A DNA stretch of 64,000 bases from Clostridia bacterium (GTDB taxonomy: Bacteria; Bacillota; Clostridia; UMGS1883; UMGS1540): NCBI GenBank assembly GCA_017620205.1, contig JAFZQX010000040.1, forward strand, positions 20,514-84,513, given 5' to 3'. Below, piece by piece: positions 24,090 to 33,238 of this stretch (positions are counted from its first letter, which is position 1; each line of letters starts with the position of its first letter). The position numbers and the translations under genes were made by a program. The notes under the pieces are model-generated. The model made no database searches and was not told where the DNA came from. It saw nothing but the letters and a program-made list of their open reading frames with translations.

Positions 24090-24142
24090 ATAGACAAAGA
24101 ATAAAATGACTACACAATTAAGCTGTTATGGGGAGGAAAAAC

Positions 24143-25387
24143 ATGAGTTATCAAGACGCTAAAAAAAGATATGCCGGAATCGGAATTGATACTGATGCAG
24201 TTATTGGCAAACTCCGTGAAATCCCTGTATCGCTTCATTGCTGGCAGGGTGATGACGTTACCGGCTTTGACCATGACGGTCCTTTGACGGGCGGAATACA
24301 AACAACGGGCAACTACCCCGGTAAAGCGCGTACTCCCGAAGAACTTATGGATGATATTGATAAAGCCATAAGTCTTATGCCGGGCAAGAAAAAACTTAAT
24401 TTGCACGCTTGCTACGCCATATTTGAAAACGGCGGATTTGCAGACCGCGATAAAATAGAACCGCGTCATTTTGAAAAGTGGGTAAAGTTTGCAAAAGAGC
24501 GCGGTATGGGAATTGATTTTAACCCGACGTTTTTCTCACATGACAAAGTAAAAGATAATTTAACGCTTACGAGTCCCGATGAGGAAACAAGAAAATTTTG
24601 GATAGAACACGGAAAAGCCTGCATACGTATCTCGGAGTATTTTGCAAAAGAAACGGGCGTTCCCTGTGTTATGAATATTTGGATAGGGGACGGATATAAG
24701 GATATCCCGTCTGACCGCCTCGGGCCGAGACTCCGCTACAAGGACTCTATCGAACAGATTTTGTCCGAGCCTTATGATAAATCGCTTGTTAAAGTCTGTG
24801 TCGAATCTAAGGTGTTCGGCGTCGGTGTTGAAGCATACACGGCGGGTTCTTCCGAATTTACTCTGACGTTTGCGGCAACGCATGAAGGCATACTGCCGCT
24901 TATGGATAACGGGCATTATCATCCTACGGAAGTTGTGTCCGATAAAATCCCGGCACTGCTTACGTTTTTTCCTGAAATCGCGCTTCACATCACGCGCGGC
25001 ATAAGATGGGACAGTGACCATGTCGTAGTATTTGACGACGAAACACGCGAGATGGCAAAAGAAATAGTCCGCTGCAATGCACTCGGCAAAGTCTATATGG
25101 CGCTTGACTTTTTTGACGCCAGCATAAACCGTATTGCGGCATGGGTAATAGGCTTTTCAAGCTGGCAGAAGGCTTTGCTTTCGGCAATGCTGACGCCGCA
25201 CGAAACGCTTAAAAAACTGCAGGACGAAAACCGCCTGACAGAGCTGCTCGCTATGCATGAGGAAATTAAAATGTTGCCGTTTGGCGATGTATGGGAAGAA
25301 TACTGTCGCGTTTGCGGTGCTCCCGTACAGAGCAAGTGGATAGAAGATATTAAAGAATACGAGAAAAACGTTCTCTTAAAGAGATAG
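24143..25387 (+). CDS. rhaA: L-rhamnose isomerase
   Basis: 414 residues, the usual size (about 418). Converts L-rhamnose to L-rhamnulose in the cytoplasm; a TIM-barrel enzyme with two Mn ions. Start ATG at 24143 has GGGGAGG just upstream. Seen: A-K-K-R-Y-A-x-I-G-I-D near the start, V-S-L-H-C-W-Q-G-D-D-V, N-L-H-A-C-Y, D-F-N-P-T-F-F-S-H, M-N-I-W-I-G-D-G, C-V-E-S-K-V-F-G, L-D-N-G-H-Y-H-P-like (M-D-N-G-H-Y-H-P-T) and R-W-D-S-D-H-V-V. First gene of a two-gene unit with the aldolase at 25398, controlled by the divergent AraC gene. Confidence 0.97.
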   Translation: MSYQDAKKRYAGIGIDTDAVIGKLREIPVSLHCWQGDDVTGFDHDGPLTGGIQTTGNYPGKARTPEELMDDIDKAISLMPGKKKLNLHACYAIFENGGFADRDKIEPRHFEKWVKFAKERGMGIDFNPTFFSHDKVKDNLTLTSPDEETRKFWIEHGKACIRISEYFAKETGVPCVMNIWIGDGYKDIPSDRLGPRLRYKDSIEQILSEPYDKSLVKVCVESKVFGVGVEAYTAGSSEFTLTFAATHEGILPLMDNGHYHPTEVVSDKIPALLTFFPEIALHITRGIRWDSDHVVVFDDETREMAKEIVRCNALGKVYMALDFFDASINRIAAWVIGFSSWQKALLSAMLTPHETLKKLQDENRLTELLAMHEEIKMLPFGDVWEEYCRVCGAPVQSKWIEDIKEYEKNVLLKR

Positions 25388-25397
25388 GAAAAGTATT

Positions 25398-26399
25398 ATG
25401 GAACAATTTGTAAAAATGTGTCGGGAAATCGGAGCCATGCCTGATTATGTTCAGGGCGGAGGGGGTAACGCCTCCTGCAAAACGGACGGCAATATAATGG
25501 CTATAAAAGCTTCGGGTTTCGCACTTAAAGATATTACGGAAACATCCGGTTATGTTAATGTAGACTACTTAAAAATTAAAGAATATCACAAAGATGTATC
25601 CGAAAGTGAAAAAAAGAAAAGGGAAGAGGAGGCCTCGGCTTTTAACCTTAAGTGCACAATTCCGTCGGCGGACGGAAAAACGCTGCGCCCTTCCGTTGAA
25701 ACGGGTTTTCATTCCATAATGAAGAAATACGTTATGCACACGCATCCTGTGTATACTAACGTATTAACCTGCGCGCAGGGCGGAAAAAAGAAGGCAAAAG
25801 AAATTTTTGAGGGCACATGCTTTGTTTGGGCTCCTTATATGAATCCCGGCTTTATGCTGACGCTTGCCATAAGCGACGCCATATCAAAATTTGAAAAGAA
25901 AAACGGTGAATATCCCAAAGTGATATTCCTTGAAAACCACGGTCTTGTAACTACAAGCGATGACCCTGACGAATGTCTGAGGCTCCATATTAAAACAAAT
26001 GAAACCATAAAAAGTAAACTCGGTTTATCCGATTTCTATCAGGATTTAAAACTCCAAAAGGCGGGAGACGGATATAAAAGCTCCGCGCCTTTTATAGGTG
26101 AGTTTCTTTCAAAATACGGCATGAACACTATGATGAGTATGGCGCTTTATCCCGATCAGCTCGTTTATCTGTATAACGGACTAAAGGACGGGAAAATCAG
26201 TTTTGAGAACGGAACAATGTTTTTTAAGACCGGCGAAAATGAGGCGCGCGCCATACTTGAAACGTTCGCAGCTGTTGTTTATATTATTGAGTCTTTACAT
26301 AAACTGAATATTCCCGTGCATCCTATGCACTATATAGCAAGAGACTTTATAAACAACTGGGAAAGTGAAAAATACAGAAGAAAAGTTACGGCAAAGTAA
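25398..26399 (+). CDS. Class II aldolase, RhaE-like (probable rhamnulose-1-phosphate aldolase)
   Basis: 333 residues, 10 bases after rhaA. Class II aldolase fold: Q-G-G-G-G-N-A-S near the start, zinc motif M-H-T-H-P-V-Y (about 112-118), C-F-V-W-A-P-Y-M-N-P-G and E-N-H-G-L (about 176-180). It is longer than FucA/RhaD (about 215-275) and resembles the aldolase half of the fused RhaEW protein, without the C-terminal short-chain dehydrogenase half. Position after rhaA suggests rhamnulose-1-phosphate cleavage to DHAP and lactaldehyde. No rhamnulokinase gene is in the window, so the step between must be supplied elsewhere or by another route. Confidence 0.8.
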   Translation: MEQFVKMCREIGAMPDYVQGGGGNASCKTDGNIMAIKASGFALKDITETSGYVNVDYLKIKEYHKDVSESEKKKREEEASAFNLKCTIPSADGKTLRPSVETGFHSIMKKYVMHTHPVYTNVLTCAQGGKKKAKEIFEGTCFVWAPYMNPGFMLTLAISDAISKFEKKNGEYPKVIFLENHGLVTTSDDPDECLRLHIKTNETIKSKLGLSDFYQDLKLQKAGDGYKSSAPFIGEFLSKYGMNTMMSMALYPDQLVYLYNGLKDGKISFENGTMFFKTGENEARAILETFAAVVYIIESLHKLNIPVHPMHYIARDFINNWESEKYRRKVTAK

Positions 26400-26671
26400 C
26401 AGGCTTTCCCGGCATGCAAAAGCTGTACAAAACATGCTTTTGCAGTTGGTTTGACAATTCCTGATTTGTTTTTTTCATATCCACTCACCTTTTGCCCTAT
26501 GTGTAAAACGGAGGGCCGTAAAGATTAAGGCTCTCCGTTGCATGAGGGAAATTAATAAGAATTACACTCTTTTTTCATACTTCCACCCTTTTTGTATTCT
26601 GAGCTCAAGGGAGAGATGTAAAACAGCAAAACATCTCTTCCTTGCCCGGAAAAATATGAAAAAGTTCATAT
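26400..26671 (+). ncRNA. Intergenic region rich in hairpins (candidate structured RNA)
   Basis: No coding sequence is seen in the 545 bases before the next gene. The first 300 carry a row of inverted repeats: GCAAAAGC/GCTTTTGC (26416-26443), CGGAGGGCC/GGCTCTCCG (about 26509-26538) and AAGGGAGAGATGT/ACATCTCTTCCTT (about 26607-26645). They end in a proper terminator (26672-26701). TTGACA at 26451-26456 has only a poor -10 (TCATAT). It may be the rhaA transcript tail or a separate small RNA. Confidence 0.35.
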
Positions 26672-26703
26672 CTGCTCTGCTTTTACGGCAGGGCAGTTTT
26701 TAT
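26672..26703 (+). terminator. Intrinsic terminator
   Basis: CTGCTCTGC (26672-26680), loop TTTTACG, GCAGGGCAG (26688-26696), then TTTTTAT. It lies 270 bases after the aldolase stop and closes the hairpin-rich region. Confidence 0.75.
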
Positions 26704-26873
26704 GCCGGGATTTAGTTTTTGAGCATTCAAAAGAGTTATAAGCTTTAAATCGTGTAAATTACGATGATGTTTCGAAAACTAATCATACAAAAGATATATA
26801 ACCGGTTTCTGCAGCAAACCCAAACAATTGATAAATCCGCAATTTAAAGGGCTTTTTTGGAAAAATAGTCATA

Positions 26874-26903
26874 TTGACACATGGCAATTTAAAGTGGTAT
26901 CAT
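26874..26903 (+). promoter_or_regulatory. Promoter for the FAD oxidoreductase-to-CapA operon
   Basis: TTGACA (26874-26879), 18-base spacer, TATCAT (26898-26903), about 40 bases before the proposed start codon. The 170 bases between the terminator at 26703 and this promoter hold nothing I recognise. Confidence 0.6.
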
Positions 26904-26944
26904 ATAAGTAGGGAAAACATATTGATTTGAACCGGAGTATGAAT

Positions 26945-28063
26945 ATGAAATTCAATATTGATGTGACAAAAAAAGATAAATATGATGTTATTGTGGTCGG
27001 AGGGGGAATTGCCGGCGTTGCCGCGTCTGTTTCCGCGGCAAGATGCGGCGCCGGCGTGCTGCTTATAGAAAAACAGGTAAATCTCGGCGGATTGGCAACG
27101 TGCGGACTTATAAGCTGGTATGAGCCCCTTTGCGACGGAAACGGCAATCAGATGATTTACGGTATAGCGGAGGAGCTTATAAAGCTTTCCGCGAAGTACG
27201 GTTTTGACAACCTTCCCGAAGAATGGGGCGGCGAAGGTATAAATACGCCGAAAAACAGGCGATATGCAACTCTTTATTCGCCTACTGTTTTTTCTGCCGC
27301 GCTTGATGAATTTGTTTTGGAAAACGGAGTGGAAATCCGCTTTGACTGCAGAGCAACTTATCCCGTAATGGAAGAAAATATCTGCAGAGGTGTTATCTGC
27401 GAAAGCGTAAGCGGCAGTGAGTTTTTCGAAGCAAACGCCGTAATCGACGCAACGGGTGACGCGTCAATTATGTACAGAGCCGGCGTGCCGACGGAAGACG
27501 GCGAAAACTTTATGACATACATAGTTCATATGTATGATAAGGAAGACGTCCGAAAGCTTAATAAAACGGGCGACCTTTGTAAATTCAGAAGATGGGTCAA
27601 TAAGGGGAGCGACCTAAACGGCGTCGGCCATCCGAAGGGGATGCGCCTTTTAAAGGGCGTCACCTGCGAGGATATAACCGAATATATGGTTACAGGTAAA
27701 AGGGGAATGCTAAAGTATATTAAAACGCTTGATAAAAACAGCTTCGATATCATGACGCTGCCGACAATGCCGCAGCTTCGCACAATCAGAAGAATAATAG
27801 GAAAATGTGATTTTAATGCGATAGACGGAGAAACTTTTGCAGATTCGATAGGTACTTGCGGAGATTTCAGACCGGAAAATATAGGGCGTCATTATCAGAT
27901 ACCGCTTGGTGCTTTATATAATGAACAATTTCCTAATATGTTTGCGGCGGGGCGCATAATTTCAGCGCCGCGCGGAGACGGCTGGGAGGTCGCAAGGGTA
28001 ATTCCGACATGTGCGCTGACGGGAGAAGCGGCGGGACGTGCTGCAGCAGGCATCAGGGTTTAA
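26945..28063 (+). CDS. FAD-dependent oxidoreductase (FAD_oxidored family)
   Basis: 372 residues from ATG at 26945 (CGGAG 7 bases upstream; an ATG 2 codons earlier is too close and a TTG at 26927 precedes the RBS). Rossmann FAD motif V-I-V-V-G-G-G-I-A-G-V-A-A-S (about 15-28), E-K-Q-V-N-L-G-G-L-A-T-C-G, D-A-T-G-D-A in the middle and C-terminal A-A-G-R-I-I-S-A-P...R-V-I-P-T-C-A-L-T-G-E-A-A-G. No signal peptide. Family members are common in glycan loci, but their substrates are mostly unknown; oxidation of a sugar or glycoside is possible. First gene of an eight-gene operon (to 38393). Confidence 0.85.
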   Translation: MKFNIDVTKKDKYDVIVVGGGIAGVAASVSAARCGAGVLLIEKQVNLGGLATCGLISWYEPLCDGNGNQMIYGIAEELIKLSAKYGFDNLPEEWGGEGINTPKNRRYATLYSPTVFSAALDEFVLENGVEIRFDCRATYPVMEENICRGVICESVSGSEFFEANAVIDATGDASIMYRAGVPTEDGENFMTYIVHMYDKEDVRKLNKTGDLCKFRRWVNKGSDLNGVGHPKGMRLLKGVTCEDITEYMVTGKRGMLKYIKTLDKNSFDIMTLPTMPQLRTIRRIIGKCDFNAIDGETFADSIGTCGDFRPENIGRHYQIPLGALYNEQFPNMFAAGRIISAPRGDGWEVARVIPTCALTGEAAGRAAAGIRV

Positions 28064-28087
28064 GCATAAGGCAAAGGAGAACTTTAA

Positions 28088-29719
28088 ATGAAGTTTATTA
28101 TGGACATGGTTCATGACAACCCCGGCGAGCCAAGATTTGTAACAAAGTTCAGAAATCCCGAAACTCTTGTTGAGTTTGGGTTTAATACACAGGTATTCAG
28201 GCAAACCAATACTGCAGTAAGCTTTGAAAAGCTGGGCGATGTTATTTTTGACGGAGACGGGAAAAAGTGGCTTCAAAATATGCAAAGCGTTTCCCGCGAT
28301 GAAATATGCGCCGCACACTCTAAAGGTCTTATGACCATGTGCCATATAGATTTGTTTGTTTTGCCCGCATTGCTCTATCAAAAATATAAAAAAGAGATAT
28401 GTGACGAAAGCGGTAATATTTCAATATTTAAAGAAAAAACAAAAGAAATTCACAGAGTAATGTTTGACGAACTCTTTGAAAAATATCCCATTGACGGACT
28501 TATTATACGTGTGGGAGAAACATATCTGCACGATACGCCGTATCATGTGGGAAACGGTGCGGTTGGGTACGGAAACCCCGATGAAGAAAAGAAAGCATTT
28601 ACAGAACTTATCGGGTTTTTGAGAGAAGAAATCTGCGTCCGTCACGGAAAATTTTTAATATTCAGAACGTGGGATTATTATCCCGACAAATTTCATTCAA
28701 ACAAAGAGTATTATTTGGATGTGACAAACTGCATAGAGCCGCACGAAAAGCTTTTCTTTTCAATAAAATATACGGCGCTCGACTTTTGGCGCTATGTAAA
28801 AACAAACCCCTGCCTGGGCGAGGGAAAGCACAAGCAGATAATTGAGGTGCAGTGCCAGAGGGAATATGAGGGCAAAGGCGCTTATCCTATGTATAACATG
28901 CAGGGCGTTATAGAAGGCTTTCCCGAAACAGGTGAAAAAAAAGGAATCAAGGATATAATAAAAAGCGGCAAGATAAGCGGCATTTATGTATGGTCACGAG
29001 GCGGAGGCTGGATGGGGCCGTATATAAAAAATGAGTTTTGGTGCGAATTAAACGCATATGTAATTTGCAGATACGCAGGCGATACAAGCAAAACGGAAAA
29101 GGAAATATTTTTATCGTTTTGCAAAGAGAAAATGGGACTCGATGAGAAAAACGCGGAAGCTTTTTATAAGGCGTGTCTTAAAGTACCCGAAGCGGTTTTG
29201 CACGGAAGATATATATCCGCTTATGACAAGCATTTAAACGGAACAAAAATGCCGTCGGCAAATTGGATAAGGGACGACAGAATAGCAGGTTTGCACAAAG
29301 ACTTAAATGAGGTTTTTGACTGTCTTGAAGCAAAAAACTCGGTGGAAGATGCGATAGAGGAAAAGAAAAACGCCGTAAGGCTTTGGAAAGAGATTAAAGC
29401 TGATTTTGAAAAAATAAGCATTCCAAACGCAGAATTGAAAGATTTTATTTTAAACAGCGCGGAATACGCCATAAGGTTTTTTTCAATCATTTCTGTCGCG
29501 TTTCAAATTTTTGCAAAGTGCCGCAAGAGTGAAGACGTAACAGATCTTTTAAAAGAATACGATAAGCTTTGGGAGAAATACAAAGAAACACAGTTGTTTC
29601 CGGATGCCGCTACTTTGTATTATGACGATTATTTGTTTGAGGAGCAAAAGCGCGGCTTGGGAGACACGATAGAGTATTGCAGAGCGCATTTATGCCATAA
29701 AAATATAAACGGCAGGTGA
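28088..29719 (+). CDS. Unrecognised protein, probable TIM-barrel glycosidase-like
   Basis: 543 residues, no signal peptide. I do not recognise a named family. It starts with a short beta-strand segment (M-K-F-I-M-D-M-V-H-D-N-P-G-E) and has segments typical of a barrel enzyme: G-L-I-I-R-V-G-E-T-Y, F-R-T-W-D-Y-Y-P-D-K, F-S-I-K-Y-T, I-I-E-V-Q-C-Q-R-E-Y-E-G-K-G-A-Y-P and Y-V-W-S-R-G-G-G-W. The E-V-Q-C-Q-R-E-Y-E-G run faintly recalls alpha-glucuronidase (GH67)-like proteins. The last about 200 residues are helical. Conserved acidic candidates include the Glu of R-V-G-E and of I-E-V-Q. Neighbours (FAD enzyme, GH38-like, uronate genes; the next gene is 4 bases on) support a role on a uronate-containing sugar; this is inference. 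Confidence 0.6.
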   Translation: MKFIMDMVHDNPGEPRFVTKFRNPETLVEFGFNTQVFRQTNTAVSFEKLGDVIFDGDGKKWLQNMQSVSRDEICAAHSKGLMTMCHIDLFVLPALLYQKYKKEICDESGNISIFKEKTKEIHRVMFDELFEKYPIDGLIIRVGETYLHDTPYHVGNGAVGYGNPDEEKKAFTELIGFLREEICVRHGKFLIFRTWDYYPDKFHSNKEYYLDVTNCIEPHEKLFFSIKYTALDFWRYVKTNPCLGEGKHKQIIEVQCQREYEGKGAYPMYNMQGVIEGFPETGEKKGIKDIIKSGKISGIYVWSRGGGWMGPYIKNEFWCELNAYVICRYAGDTSKTEKEIFLSFCKEKMGLDEKNAEAFYKACLKVPEAVLHGRYISAYDKHLNGTKMPSANWIRDDRIAGLHKDLNEVFDCLEAKNSVEDAIEEKKNAVRLWKEIKADFEKISIPNAELKDFILNSAEYAIRFFSIISVAFQIFAKCRKSEDVTDLLKEYDKLWEKYKETQLFPDAATLYYDDYLFEEQKRGLGDTIEYCRAHLCHKNINGR

Positions 29720-29723
29720 TAAC

Positions 29724-32381
29724 GTGAAAGTCAATAAGATTGACGTAGTTTCAAATACGCACTGGGACAGAGAGTTTCGCTTCAGCTTTGAAAAAACAAG
29801 GCATAATCTTTTAGTTATGCTCGATACCACGCTTGACATTTTGGAAAGTGATAAAAACTATCACTCTTTTACAATGGACGGTCATTCCATAATGATAGAC
29901 GATTACCTCGAAATGCGCCCCGAAAGACGGGAGCAGGTTGAAAAATTCGTAAAAGAGGGACGGCTTATAATAGGCCCTTATTACACTCTGCCCGAAGAAT
30001 TTACAATATCGCACGAAGCGCTTATACGTAATTTGATGTTCGGTAGAGAAACGGTAGAAAAATACGGCGGAAAAGTGCCGGTTGTTGCGTATACTCCCGC
30101 AAGCTGGGGACAGACGGGACAATACCCGCAGTTACTTTCCGATTTCGGCATAAAGTATATGATGTTTTACCGCGGAATTTCGCACCATGAAGCGCCTGCC
30201 GAATACATCTGGAAGGCACCTGACGGCAGCGAAGTTCTTGCCAGCAGATTTGCGCTTTACTGCAGATATAATTGGTATTATCAGGTTCACCGCGCCGTAA
30301 CGCGCGGCAGAGTCTGGAGCAAGGACTATAAATGGGGCGAGTTTGATGAAGCGCCATTTAGACGCGCAGACGGATTTGTTGGACCTGCCGTAAATTATGA
30401 TTTAAAATCGTCCGTCGCAAACTATAATAAAGAAAACCTTAAAAAAGCAATTCTTGATATGCTTGAAGAAGAAAAAGGTCACTTTACAACGCCCGTATTT
30501 CTGGGAATGAACGGACACGATATTTCCGTTGGATTCCCCCGTGAGAGCGAAGTAATTGAGGACGCGAAAAAAGCATTTGAAGGAGAAATAGAAATAGAGC
30601 ACACAAATCTTGAAGGCTTTTGGAAGGACGCCGAACGTTATCTTGAAAAAGATAAAATGACGGTGCTTAGGGGAGAGCGCCGCGCATACTTAAAAAAAGG
30701 CAAATGGACATATCTTATGCCCGGCACAATAAGCGCGAGAACATATTTAAAACAGGCGGATTTTGCCGCATATACAGCGCTTTGCTATATAGCGGAGCCG
30801 CTTAACGCCATGGCGGGGAATGACAGCAAGCTGTATCTGCACAGGGGATGGCAATATCTCTTATCAAACCACAGCCACGACGCAAACGGCGGCTGCGCGC
30901 CCGACTGCGTATGTAAGGATATGGAATACAGGTACAGAAAAGCGCAGGATATTGCGGAAATAGTAACGGAAGACGCAATGGCGCACATTGCCAAAAATCT
31001 CTCGCCAAAAGGACAGAAAGAAGATATAGTTCAGCTTGTGGTATACAACACTCTGCCTTTTAAAAGAGACGTAATAGTTCCGCTTGATATCGAAGTGCCC
31101 GAAACGCTCGGAGAAGGCGTAGAAATAGACGGCGCAAAGCTGCAGGTGACACTAAGCGAAGAATCAAGCATATTCATGGATAACATATGGGATGTTCCGA
31201 CAATTCTTCAAAGCCGTCACTATAGATTATATGCAGAAATGCGCGATGTTCCCGCAATGGGATACAAGACTTTTGAAATTAAAGGAACTCCTGAAGCAAG
31301 TTGTGAAAAAGCAGGTATTGCAAAAGGAAATAGGCTTGAAAACGATAAGCTTTCTGTTACGGTAAATAAAAACGGAACAATAGACGTAATATACAAAAAA
31401 ACGGGAAAAGAATATAAGGGACTTAATTTTTACACATCACAGGGCGAAGTAGGCAACGCGTGGAACCACAGAAGCCCCGAGGGGGACAAAAAGTTTTCAA
31501 GCATTGACGCAAACGCAAAAATATATGTTGCCGAAAACGGCGAACTGAGCGCAACTATAGTTTCGGAACTTCAATTTGAAGTGCCCGAAAGCTGCGAAGT
31601 AAAGCAGAGCGATGTTTTAACCCAAATACCGTTAAAAACGAGCTATACGCTCCAAAAAGACGCAGATTTTGTTAAAGTTTGCGTGGAGCTCAATAACACT
31701 GCAAAAGACCATTGGCTGAGAGTTAATTTCCCGACCGGAATTAAGACGGAGTATTCTTATTCCGACAGCCATTTTGACATAGTAAAACGCAATGTAAAAG
31801 TGCCCGATTCAACGGGCTGGGTAGAGAGAGCCTACGGCATGCAGCCGCTTCGCACTTTTGCGGAGGTTTGTGACGGCGAAAACAGCTTTGCCGTTATGCC
31901 TAAAGGCCTTTTTGAGTATGAAGTTTTTGAAGACACGGTAATGGCGCTGACACTAATCCGCGCATGTCGCATAAAGCTTGCCGTATCGGAAGAAAAGGTT
32001 ACCGAGCTGCCGGATGAAGGCGTAGAGTGTCCGGGAAAACACACATTTGAATATGCGTTAAACTTTGGTGAAGACGAGATAACAACACTTCCGAATAAGG
32101 CGGCAGAAATATTTGCAAATGTAAAATGCGCAGTATGCGGAAGAGGTAAAGGCAGTTTGCCGCTTGAATCAAGCCTTTTTGAAATCGGCAACAAGAATGT
32201 TCACGTAACTGCCGTTAAAAAAGCTGATGACGGAAACGGCATAATAGTCAGAATGTTTAATCCTTCGGAAGAGAGGCAAACGGTAAATCTCAAAGGTGTA
32301 AAATGCAAAATGGACGAAACCGCTTTGGGAGATTTTGACGGCACGGTAGGCGCCAAAAAGATTGTGACGGTGAGAATATAA
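29724..32381 (+). CDS. GH38-family alpha-mannosidase-like protein lacking the catalytic Asp
   Basis: 885 residues from GTG, 4 bases after the previous gene. GH38 layout: N-terminal barrel with N-T-H-W-D-R-E-F (zinc ligands H13 and D15), three-helix middle, and beta-rich C-terminus; N-H-S-H-D-A-N-G-G (about 382-390) holds the third ligand region. In GH38 the nucleophile, also a zinc ligand, is the Asp in a P-D-S-F-G- or D-P-F-G-type motif. Here the matching site reads Y-T-P-A-S-W-G-Q, with Ala at 126 (codon GCA at 30099-30101). So it is either inactive, a binding protein, or acts by another chemistry. No signal peptide. Its stop overlaps the next start by one base. Confidence 0.82.
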   Translation: MKVNKIDVVSNTHWDREFRFSFEKTRHNLLVMLDTTLDILESDKNYHSFTMDGHSIMIDDYLEMRPERREQVEKFVKEGRLIIGPYYTLPEEFTISHEALIRNLMFGRETVEKYGGKVPVVAYTPASWGQTGQYPQLLSDFGIKYMMFYRGISHHEAPAEYIWKAPDGSEVLASRFALYCRYNWYYQVHRAVTRGRVWSKDYKWGEFDEAPFRRADGFVGPAVNYDLKSSVANYNKENLKKAILDMLEEEKGHFTTPVFLGMNGHDISVGFPRESEVIEDAKKAFEGEIEIEHTNLEGFWKDAERYLEKDKMTVLRGERRAYLKKGKWTYLMPGTISARTYLKQADFAAYTALCYIAEPLNAMAGNDSKLYLHRGWQYLLSNHSHDANGGCAPDCVCKDMEYRYRKAQDIAEIVTEDAMAHIAKNLSPKGQKEDIVQLVVYNTLPFKRDVIVPLDIEVPETLGEGVEIDGAKLQVTLSEESSIFMDNIWDVPTILQSRHYRLYAEMRDVPAMGYKTFEIKGTPEASCEKAGIAKGNRLENDKLSVTVNKNGTIDVIYKKTGKEYKGLNFYTSQGEVGNAWNHRSPEGDKKFSSIDANAKIYVAENGELSATIVSELQFEVPESCEVKQSDVLTQIPLKTSYTLQKDADFVKVCVELNNTAKDHWLRVNFPTGIKTEYSYSDSHFDIVKRNVKVPDSTGWVERAYGMQPLRTFAEVCDGENSFAVMPKGLFEYEVFEDTVMALTLIRACRIKLAVSEEKVTELPDEGVECPGKHTFEYALNFGEDEITTLPNKAAEIFANVKCAVCGRGKGSLPLESSLFEIGNKNVHVTAVKKADDGNGIIVRMFNPSEERQTVNLKGVKCKMDETALGDFDGTVGAKKIVTVRI

Positions 32382-33196
32382 TGGTTGGTGAAACTAATTT
32401 TGTATATAAGAAAACACAAGGGGCGGAGCTGGGACTGACGTTCCTGCCGCCCGAAAATAAGGTTTTTGAAAATGCGCCGCTTTATTTTCTTCTTCCCGGA
32501 GGCGGCTGGCATAAGGGGACGAGGCGGTCAATGATTGTTTTTTCAGAACAATCCGTGTCCGATCTGCGAAAGCGTGGCTTTGCGGTTGCCGCTGCCAATT
32601 ACAGATTAACCTCGGACGGCATCACAAACGTATATGATATATTAGAGGACTGTTTTGACGCGCTTTCGTATATGTGCGGTAATGCGGCAGAGTGTGGAAT
32701 TGATGCCGGTAATATTATTCTGTCGGGACATTCGGCGGGCGCACATCTTGCGCTAATGCTTGGCTATTGCGACTGCGAAAAGTTTTCAAAGAATAAGAAG
32801 AATTATAATATAAAAGGTATTGCCGCAATGTCTGCGCCTACCGTGCTTTATGATAACAGAACGCACCGCCTGACGGAATCAATTGCCGCACTTTTCAGAA
32901 ACTGCGATTTTGACAAAGCCGCAAAAGAGACAAGTCCCACAGCGTATGTGTCAAAGAACTGTCCGCCCACTCTTTTGTGCGCGGGAACAAGCGATTATCT
33001 TGTTTTTGCGGTTTCATCGGAGATTCTATACAGCAAGCTTAAAGAGAAGGGCGCCGAAGCGGATATTATTCTTTCGGTAGGCGGCGGACACAGCTTTGAA
33101 AAGGTGCATGGCAGTGTTGAGCCAAGCGTTTCCATGGAGGAAATACAGGCGAGAATTACGGAGTTTGCAATAAGTCATATTGATAAAAAGATATGA
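32381..33196 (+). CDS. Alpha/beta hydrolase (carbohydrate esterase-like)
   Basis: 271 residues. Seen: oxyanion P-G-G-G-W-H-K-G (about 37-44), nucleophile elbow G-H-S-A-G-A-H-L-A (Ser near 121), acid residue in A-G-T-S-D-Y-L-V and His in G-G-G-H-S-F-E. This BD-FAE/acetyl-esterase-like fold is typical of cytoplasmic deacetylases of imported oligosaccharides. Starts at the last base of the GH38-like gene (TAATG overlap), so translation is coupled. Confidence 0.85.
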   Translation: MVGETNFVYKKTQGAELGLTFLPPENKVFENAPLYFLLPGGGWHKGTRRSMIVFSEQSVSDLRKRGFAVAAANYRLTSDGITNVYDILEDCFDALSYMCGNAAECGIDAGNIILSGHSAGAHLALMLGYCDCEKFSKNKKNYNIKGIAAMSAPTVLYDNRTHRLTESIAALFRNCDFDKAAKETSPTAYVSKNCPPTLLCAGTSDYLVFAVSSEILYSKLKEKGAEADIILSVGGGHSFEKVHGSVEPSVSMEEIQARITEFAISHIDKKI

Positions 33197-33238
33197 TGCT
33201 TTTGTTTAAAATTTAACTTAAAAGGAAGTCTTGTAGCT

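Noticed and set aside
24018..24142. Riboswitch in the rhaA leader
   Set aside because: The gap is short and unstructured; an AraC-controlled promoter explains it.
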